Part shown: positions 17,674-26,062 of the stretch, one piece after another
Numbering within the stretch: the stretch's first letter is position 1
Layout of the letters: every line of letters begins with the position of its first letter
Assembly (NCBI RefSeq): GCF_010015475.1
Contig: NZ_SSNI01000034.1
Span: forward strand, 1 to 62,226
Length of the DNA stretch: 62,226 nt
Reading direction: 5' to 3'
Source of the DNA: Pontibacter pamirensis
GTDB lineage: Bacteria; Bacteroidota; Bacteroidia; Cytophagales; Hymenobacteraceae
Notes under the pieces: generated by a model
What the model saw: only the letters and a program-made list of their open reading frames with translations
The model's database searches: none
What the model was told of the DNA's origin: nothing
Position numbers and translations under genes: made by a program

Positions 17674-18519
17674 CTACTCAAGTATGGTCCAGGTGGTGCA
17701 GTTCAACAAGCCGCCGTGTAACCCTACATCATTAAAGTTAATGGTTTGGATACTTCGGTTAGGGTATAGCTGTTGAAACAGGCTTATTACTTCATTATCT
17801 CTGTTTCCCGGTAAATCAAATACCGGAAGGATAATCAGGTTTCTTACTTCCAGGAAATTGACATAACAGCCAAGCGCATGATCGGTATTTTTTGGAATTT
17901 TGTGTTCGAAAAAGGGTACATCAATGTACTCTAGCTGGTGTTCCTGAAGTACTTTGTTTATCCCGCTCTTCCAGTACTTGTATTCCTGTTCCCGGTTGTT
18001 TCCGAGTAAGGTGTTTCGGTCTATAAACCGAACAAGACCGTCCGCATGCCCTGTCATGTCTGATTTAATCTGCGGAATTACAATTACTTCAGCACCTAAC
18101 AGCTCTTCAATTTCAGAAATCAGCTTCGTTCTGCTGGTATAGTCAGGGTTCTCACTAAACACCCTGTCTGTGATGATGGCCCTGTCCGCCCAGTTCACAA
18201 CATTACCGCCGTCCAAGTTGATGTTTGAGAACCTAGCCTTGATGTTGTTCGCCTTCCAGACCTCTCTTGGCACAGACTGTAAATGCAGGTCGTATTTCAG
18301 GTAAGATGGCTCATACCGAAACTGCAACAGCTCTCCTTTATTAATTTGGAGGGGCATATAGTCCCGACACCAGATATCCTTTGTTCTTTGTATTTGTTTG
18401 TGTGAAATACCGTGTTTGTCCAGTATACGGGTTAGCGCTTGGCTGGCGTCGCTGAATCTGTCATCTGTGTGGAGTAGTGCAGAGGTATAAACAGTATTGG
18501 TTTGATTGCCAGTTATCAT
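17674..18519 (-). CDS. agmatine/peptidyl-arginine deiminase family enzyme
   Basis: Guanidine-modifying enzyme of the PAD_porph (agmatine deiminase) family, 281 aa against the usual 330-370. Visible catalytic elements are IWCRDYMP (49-56, with the substrate-binding Asp53), LDGGNVV (102-108), DMTGHADGLVRF (154-165, His158 and Asp160) and the nucleophile Cys274 in GLHGGLLNCTTW. It therefore should be active. It lacks a signal peptide, unlike secreted PPAD. The reaction would convert agmatine to N-carbamoylputrescine plus ammonia, but the short length and the Cys in IWCRD leave the substrate open. It is the first gene after the tRNA and is read toward it, alone. Confidence 0.85.
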   Translation of the reverse strand: MITGNQTNTVYTSALLHTDDRFSDASQALTRILDKHGISHKQIQRTKDIWCRDYMPLQINKGELLQFRYEPSYLKYDLHLQSVPREVWKANNIKARFSNINLDGGNVVNWADRAIITDRVFSENPDYTSRTKLISEIEELLGAEVIVIPQIKSDMTGHADGLVRFIDRNTLLGNNREQEYKYWKSGINKVLQEHQLEYIDVPFFEHKIPKNTDHALGCYVNFLEVRNLIILPVFDLPGNRDNEVISLFQQLYPNRSIQTINFNDVGLHGGLLNCTTWTILE

Positions 18520-18602
18520 CTATGAGTTTTGTGGTTTGGTAAGGAACTAGGGCTAATGACTAAGCAAAGTGGGTATGAACATAAGCGCATAGGAACTGCT
18601 GC

Positions 18603-18941
18603 CTAATCCCAGCAGCCCGTGGACTCGAACCGCAGTGTTTGCCGTTTGCATCTGGGGCAGTGCCAATAACGCTTAGCCTCCTGATAGTCGATGTAAGAAG
18701 GTAGTAGCTCCTGCTCTTCTTTCGTTGCTTCCATCTCATCTCTATAGAACTTCATTTTCCTTCGGCACTCAGGGCATTTCGAGAAGTTCTTACTGATATC
18801 CTTTCCTGTTACAATGCCGCATGTATCGCAGTAAGCAGGCTCTACCGCGTACCCTGTCTCATAGTAGTTAAAGCCGATTCCCTGAAAGATCGCTTCCGAC
18901 TCCAGACCGCATGGACAAATGGCTTGTATAATGTCTCCCAT
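18603..18941 (-). CDS. zinc-ribbon protein at the end of the Mcr operon
   Basis: Unknown 112-aa protein with many cysteine pairs: C9/C11, C38/C41, C56/C59, C95/C98 and C110, which form two likely zinc ribbons (CDTC...CPEC and CPCG...CPRC). This is a pattern for nucleic-acid or protein binding; a catalytic role is not visible. It starts 15 bp after the mcrC stop in the same direction and is probably the last gene of the Mcr operon. It could modulate the restriction complex, or be a passenger. Confidence 0.7.
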   Translation of the reverse strand: MGDIIQAICPCGLESEAIFQGIGFNYYETGYAVEPAYCDTCGIVTGKDISKNFSKCPECRRKMKFYRDEMEATKEEQELLPSYIDYQEAKRYWHCPRCKRQTLRFESTGCWD

Positions 18942-18956
18942 AAATTAGTAGGTGTT

Positions 18957-20279
18957 TCAACACTCCAGAACATTAGCCAGGGAAATCTTCAAATCCTCCT
19001 CTACCTTTTTGTGTGTGACGGCGTTCCAGAAAGGCACCTCACAAACTGTAATATTAATGCTGCTGTCTCCTAGACCCGATGGAATGCTGAAGGTATAGTC
19101 ACTGGCTAGTTCCTCAGATGTGTTAGGGTAGAGGAGAATCACATTGTTGCACCCTCTTCTGTAAGCATAGCTGACCATTTGGTACATATCCGGCTGCGCC
19201 ACACCTTGTTTTACATCAGCCTGATTCAGGTCCCAACGTGGTTTGTACTTGGTGTCGATGATTATCTTTTCACCAGTCTCTCTGTGCTCCAGAAAGATAT
19301 CGTGCTGCATCTGGAAAGCTTTCGGATGCACTGACAGGTAAAGGTCTGACTTCTGTGAGTGCACCTTATAGATGTTTCCAAAATGTTTTCTGATGAAGCC
19401 AGCCATAAAATCCTCAAATACATACTCCATTGGCAGCAGCAAAGCCCATTGCAGTTTGTCGTATGTGTTGGAAGAGTAAAGCTGCTGATTCAGTATGCGC
19501 CTGCACCATTCAACTATAGGTGCATACGCTGTAAACAGCGGGTTAAGCGTGACGGTATCCAGATCAGAAGCTGAGCAGGGAATATCCTCCACTTCATCCA
19601 GCTGAAAAGTGATTTGCTGCAGTAACGCCTGTGTACTGCTAAGAGTGGCACTGCTTTGCAGTAGGCGGCATACATACTTGATGACACGGTTGAGTGTGTT
19701 GTCGTATAAAAATGGCTCGTGCACACAGTCGATGTGGTGATAATTACCGGTAGTTAACCCATTCCGGATGTAGGCGCTAAAATCAATTCGGCCTTTAGGG
19801 GAGTAAAGAGCCTCTGCCACTTCCTGGTATTGGCTATAGGGCTGTGAAGCTATTACTTCAGCAGTGTAATTGGCAAAATGCCAGATCAATAGCTCTGGCA
19901 GGGAATCTGCCTCGCGTTTGTCTAAAGAAGCTTCCAGAATGGGGAAGTGTAACTTACTGCAGTAGCTGAACCAGTAAAAGATGTGGTCCAATATGAGTGC
20001 TTTAGTTATATCCTGCTCCCGCTTAAAAACCTTTGGATAGATTTCCAGGGCTTCACCATCCTGCTGAATAAAGCCAATGAAGTTTTGAGTCCTGAATGTA
20101 TCCCCATCAAATTTCAGAAAGGGCTGATATCGTTTCTCTTCTTCTGGCGTAGTGTCTTCCTCCAGGAACTCTTCAGCATAGGCAATATAACGCTCCTTCC
20201 ATACCTGCTGCAGGAAGGACTCGAGCTTCTTTCTATTAAGTTTATCGAGGGGATAGTATGTGCTGTACTCAAATAACAT
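18957..20279 (-). CDS. mcrC: McrC-like nuclease subunit of an McrBC restriction system
   Basis: Nuclease partner of the McrB GTPase, 440 aa, a usual length. The N-terminal half has the McrBC 5-methylcytosine component fold (FQNFIGFIQ-like segment TQNFIGFIQQDGEALEIYPKVFK at about 64-86). The PD-(D/E)xK catalytic core lies at about 315-345: HDIFLEHR, then IIIDTKYKPRW, with Asp, Asp and Lys in place. In known systems McrC activates GTP hydrolysis by McrB hexamers and cuts DNA between methylated sites after translocation. It is 2 bp downstream of mcrB, so translation is coupled. Confidence 0.92.
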   Translation of the reverse strand: MLFEYSTYYPLDKLNRKKLESFLQQVWKERYIAYAEEFLEEDTTPEEEKRYQPFLKFDGDTFRTQNFIGFIQQDGEALEIYPKVFKREQDITKALILDHIFYWFSYCSKLHFPILEASLDKREADSLPELLIWHFANYTAEVIASQPYSQYQEVAEALYSPKGRIDFSAYIRNGLTTGNYHHIDCVHEPFLYDNTLNRVIKYVCRLLQSSATLSSTQALLQQITFQLDEVEDIPCSASDLDTVTLNPLFTAYAPIVEWCRRILNQQLYSSNTYDKLQWALLLPMEYVFEDFMAGFIRKHFGNIYKVHSQKSDLYLSVHPKAFQMQHDIFLEHRETGEKIIIDTKYKPRWDLNQADVKQGVAQPDMYQMVSYAYRRGCNNVILLYPNTSEELASDYTFSIPSGLGDSSINITVCEVPFWNAVTHKKVEEDLKISLANVLEC

Positions 20280-20281
20280 AC

Positions 20282-22966
20282 TTAAGCTTTGGCTATTGCC
20301 CAGTCGTAGTTGTCTGTATCGTAGGCAATAGTGTAGCCGCTATTACTAAACAACTCGCGCACAATATCGATTTTGCCGGAAAAGTACTCCATAAGCAGCG
20401 GAATAACCTTTCGCTTAATAGTCTTGACAAGATCAGTATCCGTTAATTCATTTATAAAGTATGCGTGACCTACCAGGAAGTCTGCTCCTTTTTTATCAAA
20501 GATCTTCTTATTGATAGCAGCTAAAAGCGCTGGCACATCATCATGTACCTTACCTTCTGCTGCCAGTGCATCAATAGTCGCCTTTGTAGGGTAGAAGCCC
20601 CTGAACTCAAACCTCCGGCGCAAAGCAATGTCCACGAGCGCAATGGACTTGTCAGCCGTGTTCATCGTGCCGAGAATGTAAAGGTTAGGAGGGAGCGCAA
20701 AGTCCTGCTCGCCATTTGGTAGCGTAAGCTTAAGTTCGTTCTCGGCTCCGAGGCGTTTATCTTCCTCCAGCAACGTAATCAGTTCCCCGAATACCCTAGA
20801 GATATTGGCCCTGTTTATCTCGTCTATTACCAGTACATAATTTCTTAGTGGTGTTACTACATTAGTCTGTTTACCCATTTCCCATAGCCTCTCCAGGATT
20901 GGCTTATAGTAGGTGTACATACCGCCCGTAATTATTTTTTTGCTCACAAAAGCTTCAACGTCCTCATAAGCCTTTTTCAGAGTTCCCTTATTCATAGTGT
21001 GTTCTTCTGAACCGGAAGGATATCGTAGCCTGATACTGTTGCCATTGATCTCAATAATCTTTAATATCTTGCCGGACTTCATCTCAACCTCTACCTCATC
21101 CCCATCTTCAACTAAAGGGCTGGTTAATACTTCATAAACCTCATCAAATGGTCGAAGAGAAGAAGAGCTTGCCGGTATTTGTGACTGGTAGTAGTTGTTT
21201 TTCGCCCTTTCGCAGAGCTGGTAGAAGATGCCTTCATTCTTCCTAAACTTCAGGTCAGCGTGGTCCAGGTCTGGCTTAATGCCGATCACAAAATCCTCAT
21301 AAGAATAATTTTGATGAAAGGTTATGAATTCTACCTGCCCTTCTTTCTTCAGAAGATCGAAAGTTTTTTTGTTTATCGAGTGAGCGGTATCTTTTTTCCC
21401 TGTGATGAGTTCGACTGCAAGCTCAATCGTGTTGTAAGTTTTGCCGGTGCCGGGAGGGCCGTAAAGAATGATATTTAAAGGCAGGTTAACTCTGCTGCTA
21501 TTGTCTTTCTTTATTTCTGAAACCATTGCTTTATCTTCCTGAAAACCTATGAGAGAGGCTCTATAATTTTTATCGAAAGCAGCTTTTCTGAAGGCAGCAT
21601 TGTCGTACTTCTTTGCATCTGTGTTTTTTTTGCTTTCCAGCTCAACCTGTACAGCCTCTTTGATTGCAGCATAATGTTCCGTGACTATGGATGCTGAAGC
21701 TTTATGGAACCAAGTGGGATGACCTTTGCCATCAAAACTTGTTTTTTCGATGCCTTCAATTAAGTAATCTTTAGGCGCAATAAAATAGAACTGGTCTCTT
21801 TCTATATTCAAGCAAAACCTTTTGCCAATCTGGAAGCTCAACTTATTGGATGTGCTGAATACAAGATTTGTAGCATCGGGAATGGACAAATCTTCTATTA
21901 GTTTATCAAGTGTTTTAAAGAAGGTGTATACATTATCCGGTGATGACTTTTTTAGGATGTCTTTCAATTCATTTTCATTCTTCTGGAATTGTAGATCATC
22001 GGAAGTCTTGCTATCCAGCATGCTATAAAAGATGTCCTGGGCAAGTAGTTTATGATTACGATCAGGGTACGCATCCTCTGGCAACAATTCCCTTACCTTA
22101 TCCAGTAACTCTTTGTCTGGCGCCACATATTCTGCTATAAAGTTATCAAGCAGGTCCAGGTAATGGATGTATTTTTCACCTGCTTTTTTAGGCTGAATGC
22201 CTACTAAAGCACAGTACTTCTGGTAAAAAGAATCCATATAAAAAGTATACTTATCCGGGTTGTGATAAGTAAGTAAGGTAGCTATAGTTCGTTCATCGTG
22301 GTGAGTAGATTGAGTAGAATCAGGCTGTAACTCTCTATAGATTCTAAGAACTTCTGCAGGAAACCGCTTTAAACGATCTGCTAAGGGAAGGTCTTCATTA
22401 AATAGTAATTTAAAGCAATCCCTGTATTGTTCAGGTCTATCTTTGGCAAGATGTTTAATAACTCTTGCTCCATTCATGTACATGAACTTGGAGTAGTCAA
22501 TGCCTTTTATCTCCTCATAGAAATCAGGTGCTTCTAAGTTTGGCTTACCCTTGAATTGCTTAACTAATTTCCATTTAAAAACTTCGTCTGCTAATTGACT
22601 CTCCTTCAGTTGCGCCTTATACCTCTCGACAAGTTCCTGCACAGGGTCAGACAGGTTTGTGCTGAAAGTGCCATTTCCGTTTAGCCCGCATTGGCTGGCA
22701 TAAGCGGTAAGTTGCGTTATAGCATGGTTTAGTCGTTCCTGCACATCACTTAGTTTGCCAAACCCTTCAGGGTCAATATTTTTTCCACCGGTTATAAGCT
22801 GACAGGAGGCAGGTTCAATGGCTTTATCTATAACGTCTTTCGCTTTAATCCAAATAGCGCATTCTGTGCCGGGGTTGACCGGACGAAGCTTGAACCCCCA
22901 GCCGTGCTCATCCAATTTCTGCTGTAGTTTTTCTCTTATGAGAGCAAGCGCTTCAGAGTTCTTCAT
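20282..22966 (-). CDS. mcrB: McrB-like AAA+ GTPase, restriction specificity subunit
   Basis: Motor and recognition subunit, 894 aa. The AAA+ domain occupies the C-terminal 400 residues: Walker A GPPGTGKT (503-510), Walker B VIDEINRANISRVFGEL (about 723-739), the McrB-typical MNTADKS (about 785) and the arginine-finger region ALRRRFEF. The N-terminal 470 residues replace the short methylcytosine-reading domain of E. coli McrB; an EVE or YTH signature is not obvious, a segment at about 125-320 looks like the helical DUF found in AAA-ATPase homologs, and 370-445 may be a small wing-like domain. So the modified base it reads cannot be named. It lies between the 259-aa gene (7 bp) and mcrC (2 bp). 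Confidence 0.9.
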   Translation of the reverse strand: MKNSEALALIREKLQQKLDEHGWGFKLRPVNPGTECAIWIKAKDVIDKAIEPASCQLITGGKNIDPEGFGKLSDVQERLNHAITQLTAYASQCGLNGNGTFSTNLSDPVQELVERYKAQLKESQLADEVFKWKLVKQFKGKPNLEAPDFYEEIKGIDYSKFMYMNGARVIKHLAKDRPEQYRDCFKLLFNEDLPLADRLKRFPAEVLRIYRELQPDSTQSTHHDERTIATLLTYHNPDKYTFYMDSFYQKYCALVGIQPKKAGEKYIHYLDLLDNFIAEYVAPDKELLDKVRELLPEDAYPDRNHKLLAQDIFYSMLDSKTSDDLQFQKNENELKDILKKSSPDNVYTFFKTLDKLIEDLSIPDATNLVFSTSNKLSFQIGKRFCLNIERDQFYFIAPKDYLIEGIEKTSFDGKGHPTWFHKASASIVTEHYAAIKEAVQVELESKKNTDAKKYDNAAFRKAAFDKNYRASLIGFQEDKAMVSEIKKDNSSRVNLPLNIILYGPPGTGKTYNTIELAVELITGKKDTAHSINKKTFDLLKKEGQVEFITFHQNYSYEDFVIGIKPDLDHADLKFRKNEGIFYQLCERAKNNYYQSQIPASSSSLRPFDEVYEVLTSPLVEDGDEVEVEMKSGKILKIIEINGNSIRLRYPSGSEEHTMNKGTLKKAYEDVEAFVSKKIITGGMYTYYKPILERLWEMGKQTNVVTPLRNYVLVIDEINRANISRVFGELITLLEEDKRLGAENELKLTLPNGEQDFALPPNLYILGTMNTADKSIALVDIALRRRFEFRGFYPTKATIDALAAEGKVHDDVPALLAAINKKIFDKKGADFLVGHAYFINELTDTDLVKTIKRKVIPLLMEYFSGKIDIVRELFSNSGYTIAYDTDNYDWAIAKA

Positions 22967-22973
22967 CTATAAG

Positions 22974-23753
22974 TTAGTTTGCAGAGTTGACTTTTCCTTC
23001 AAAAATTAACTTTTTACCAACAGATCTAATAGAGTTCTCACCGCGTTGGAAGCAGGAGGTCAGTAGCTTCAGGTCGTTGGTATAGTGCAGAGCTTTGGCA
23101 AGATACTCCTGCTCTGTTTCAGACCAAGGCTCGTAGGCTCTGGCGTAAATAATGCGGGCTTGTATGATGTAATCAGAGAGGATAGGCAGTTGCTTCACAA
23201 TGCCTATGGCTTCTATTTTACCTTTAAGCTGTTCTATGGCCTTGTGCGATAGGGTGCAAAAGGTAGGCTGTTCGAAGAAGTCTATGTGGTCCCAGGGTTT
23301 GTCTTTGGCGGCAGCTGTATGCGTACCTGGCAGGGCAGCCGCAAGTGCCTTGTTGTTTTGCACTGCTTTGGCTACCAGAGGCTTTAATGAAGTGTAGGTG
23401 TATTGTTGCCTAAGTGCACTGTACAGGCTATGTGTTATTATCTCACTGCCTTTGAATGACTTGCTGCCTATCAGAAATTTAGTAAGTTTACTCTTGGAAG
23501 GCACTATGCCAGCTTCTTTAATGGCTTCGATGGCGTTAAACATCATTTCGGGCTCCAGCGGAGAAGCTGCTACCGAAGCTGGCTGCTGTTGGCTGCCGTG
23601 TGACTTTACATCCAAGGCATCCAAAGCTAACTGGAGCGCACGAATAACTTTACGTTCGTTTAATATTGGGTGGTCTTCCAGCAATTCACCGGTAAACGGC
23701 GAGCAGCCTTCGGCCAGTGCATCCAGTATAGTATAGGCTTCTTCTCTATTCAT
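22974..23753 (-). CDS. unknown first gene of the Mcr operon, SANT-like C terminus
   Basis: 259 aa, no signal peptide or membrane segment. The N terminus (residues 5-45) has the pattern ALAEGCSPFTGELL followed by VIRALQLALDALD, a short helical module I have seen at the ends of helicase-like and nuclease-associated proteins. The middle has helical segments with a stretch of lower complexity. The end (about 212-255) begins PWSETEQEYLAKAL, with tryptophan and acidic spacing reminiscent of Myb/SANT DNA-binding helices. It starts the mcrB-mcrC transcript (7 bp to mcrB). Inference: DNA-binding regulator or accessory factor of the restriction complex. The function is not established. Confidence 0.75.
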   Translation of the reverse strand: MNREEAYTILDALAEGCSPFTGELLEDHPILNERKVIRALQLALDALDVKSHGSQQQPASVAASPLEPEMMFNAIEAIKEAGIVPSKSKLTKFLIGSKSFKGSEIITHSLYSALRQQYTYTSLKPLVAKAVQNNKALAAALPGTHTAAAKDKPWDHIDFFEQPTFCTLSHKAIEQLKGKIEAIGIVKQLPILSDYIIQARIIYARAYEPWSETEQEYLAKALHYTNDLKLLTSCFQRGENSIRSVGKKLIFEGKVNSAN

Positions 23754-23788
23754 TTGTTTTCAGTTTTAAGCTTCTCCTGTAGTAATCT

Positions 23789-23920
23789 GTCTGAATCAGG
23801 ATTTATAGGATTGAAATGATGAACAGGATGTGGTAGTGTGTATGTTCCACATCAACCTTCTGCTGTTTCTGCCTTTAAATCCTGCTTTTTTTTAACAATC
23901 CTGCAAATCCTGATTCAGAC
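23789..23920. repeat. dispersed palindromic repeat between hsdS and the Mcr operon
   Basis: GTCTGAATCAGGATTT (23789-23804) is the exact reverse complement of 23905-23920. The inner flanks also match in part (AGGATT and CAGGAT words), so the imperfect arms reach about 40 bp. The right arm overlaps the last codons and stop of hsdS. The word family AATCCTGATTCAGAC is typical of mobile palindromes in Bacteroidetes. Confidence 0.75.
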
Positions 23921-25660
23921 AATCGCCTCCTCCTGCACCTGCAAAGCCTCCTGCACCACCGCCTGCATAAGCGCCTCTGCCTCTTGTTTCGACTGCTGAA
24001 TATGCTGTTCCAACTCATCGCACAGCTGCATCAGTTGGTTTACTTTGGCAACGATGGCTTCTTGTTCGGCAAGGGGGGGGAGAGCTAGCACCGCTTCTCT
24101 TGCTTTATCTGTACCCATTCTCGGTAGGTTCATGCCATGCGTGGAATCATTCGCATACTTTATGAAGCTTGGAACTTTTAACGATAGCCTCAGAAAGTAT
24201 GAGTTGATGTCCCCATAGCCTCTAAAGGGAATCATCTCCGTAGTACAGACACCATCTTCGTCGGCAACAATGACTTTGTCTAAGTATGGCCTTAGCTTCC
24301 CATAGACCACGTCACCCTTAAAGAAGCGGCTCTTCGTGCTCTGGAAATTTCTGTCTGAATACCTTATTTTTTGGAGTAGCCTTGATGTTGATTTCTCAAC
24401 ATCTTCCAGTTCTAATACCCAAAGGCCATCATCAGCCTGTTTAGGCTCTACTTTTTCTGAGGTGCCATAGTTAGTTATACTTCCTAGCTTACACCAAACC
24501 CAACCCTCCGGCAAAGTATAAGGCAGTTCATCCTTTGAAATCGGCTCCAGTGGTTTTTCCTTTTTAATCTTCTTCTCCTTTATCAGCTTTACTTTCTGTT
24601 TCTGAATGCGCTCCAGGAGTTCGGAGGCTGGCTCGGTGGTGGAGTTTTTATTACGCCAAGTAGAGGTGAGCTTGCCCTGTACAGCCAGTTGCAGGATGGT
24701 TTCGCGGAGCTTTTTTACGTTGGCGGCTTCATCAAACATGGTCTGGAAGTGCTGCTCCAGGAATAGCCAGTTTTGCTCCAGTTCATTGTCGGTGGCAGCT
24801 GTTAGTTGCTGCAAGGCGGCGGTTCCCAGGTGCTGCTTTAGCTGTATACGTTCTGACGTTTGCCTCTCCAGTTCCTCAATTTTCTGCATCAGCTCTTCCA
24901 CCCGCGCCACAATGGCTTCCTGCTCTGCAAGAGGAGGGAGGGGAACAGTGAAAGACATTAATTGCCCTTGATATAAAGCAGCTACATTAGTAGTTGCTGT
25001 CACTAAACTTTGTTTTAACTTATAAGCTGGTGGTGAAGCAAACCAATAATTTATGAATTTTGGATCTACATCACTCGCAAATCGTACTCTTATGATATTG
25101 TTATTGTAAAGCACAGGAGTGGATTCTTTGACACCCAAAAAGACAGTTGTCTTACCTACTAATTCTTTACTATTTCTTGAGTTAAATAGAAAATCACCAA
25201 TTTTAAGCTCATACTTTTGAACCTCTTCTTCGTTTGCTTCAACTCTAACAATATTGCTCAAATCAGTTCTACCATCAGCGCCAATGTTATTCATCTTAAA
25301 GTAGCCATACTTATAGCTCACTGATTGGAGACTCTTGCTTCTTTCCAAGCCTGCCTGTGCTTCAACTTGTATACTTTGGAATTTGCACCAATCCCAACTC
25401 TCTGGCAGAGTAAAAGGAACTTCATCTTCTAAAATTGCCTCCAGCGGTTTCTCCCTTTTGATCTTCTTCTCCTTTATCAGCTGCGCCTTCTCCGCTTCAA
25501 TGCGCTGCAGCAGTTCATTAGCAGGTTCCACATCAGGATTATGCCTGCGCCAGTTCTCGGTCAGTTTTCCCTGCACGGCCAGCTGCAGGACAAGTTCTTT
25601 TAGCCTGGCTGTGTTTTTGGGGTGCAGCGTCAGGTGCTCGAATTGTTCCAGTAGTAACAT
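23915..25660 (-). CDS. hsdS: type I restriction specificity subunit (orphan)
   Basis: DNA recognition subunit, 581 aa, with two internally repeated halves. Each half opens with the same coiled segment (LKELVLQLAVQGKLTENW at about 22-39 and LRETILQLAVQGKLTSTW at about 316-333), then KEKKIKREKPLE and a variable target recognition domain, and ends in PPLAEQEAIVARVEELMQ (about 243-260) or PPLAEQEAIVAKVNQLMQ (about 536-553). The two recognition domains differ, so a bipartite site is expected. It follows the hsdM stump by 7 bp, and neither a full hsdM nor hsdR is in the window. So it cannot work unless it borrows subunits encoded elsewhere. Confidence 0.93.
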   Translation of the reverse strand: MLLLEQFEHLTLHPKNTARLKELVLQLAVQGKLTENWRRHNPDVEPANELLQRIEAEKAQLIKEKKIKREKPLEAILEDEVPFTLPESWDWCKFQSIQVEAQAGLERSKSLQSVSYKYGYFKMNNIGADGRTDLSNIVRVEANEEEVQKYELKIGDFLFNSRNSKELVGKTTVFLGVKESTPVLYNNNIIRVRFASDVDPKFINYWFASPPAYKLKQSLVTATTNVAALYQGQLMSFTVPLPPLAEQEAIVARVEELMQKIEELERQTSERIQLKQHLGTAALQQLTAATDNELEQNWLFLEQHFQTMFDEAANVKKLRETILQLAVQGKLTSTWRNKNSTTEPASELLERIQKQKVKLIKEKKIKKEKPLEPISKDELPYTLPEGWVWCKLGSITNYGTSEKVEPKQADDGLWVLELEDVEKSTSRLLQKIRYSDRNFQSTKSRFFKGDVVYGKLRPYLDKVIVADEDGVCTTEMIPFRGYGDINSYFLRLSLKVPSFIKYANDSTHGMNLPRMGTDKAREAVLALPPLAEQEAIVAKVNQLMQLCDELEQHIQQSKQEAEALMQAVVQEALQVQEEAIV

Positions 25661-25666
25661 GCGGGT

Positions 25667-25885
25667 TTAGCTTAACAGGGATTCTTCTAATGCATTTACA
25701 ATGTCCTGCTGCAGTGCCTTCACGCGCTGTGTCGTTTGCTGCAGCTTTCCAAGTATTTCGGACGGTACACCCAAGTCATTTTCCGGGGCATGCGGGTTTT
25801 TGATGTCAAGGTTATAGTTGCGGGCCACTAGCTCCTCCACCGGCACGCGCCAGGCATACTCCGTCTCCTCGCGGTTGTTCCACCG
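25667..25885 (-). pseudogene. hsdM: 3' stump of hsdM (type I methyltransferase)
   Basis: Reading leftwards from 25885 gives WNNREETEYAWRVPVEEL, then ARNYNLDIKNPHAPENDLG and a helical end AL EESLLS before the stop at 25667-25669. This is the recognisable C-terminal end of type I HsdM (about 70 residues). Upstream of about 25885 homology ends and a TAG appears in frame. The catalytic NPPF domain is missing. The break lies next to unrelated sequence leading into the deacetylase gene, so it looks like a deletion or recombination junction. Confidence 0.8.
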
Positions 25886-26062
25886 TTGCCTTATTGGTGG
25901 TTTACTTTGCTAATTGGGGAAGTAGCCATAGCCGCCGGACTGACAGTATTAGAGAGGAAGCGGTCAGCCAGAACCTAAATAAAAGCCAGTGCCTAACACT
26001 GTTTTTACACAAGACGTTCTATCAAACATAATCTGGCTTATGGGCTGTAAAGACGAAATCTT

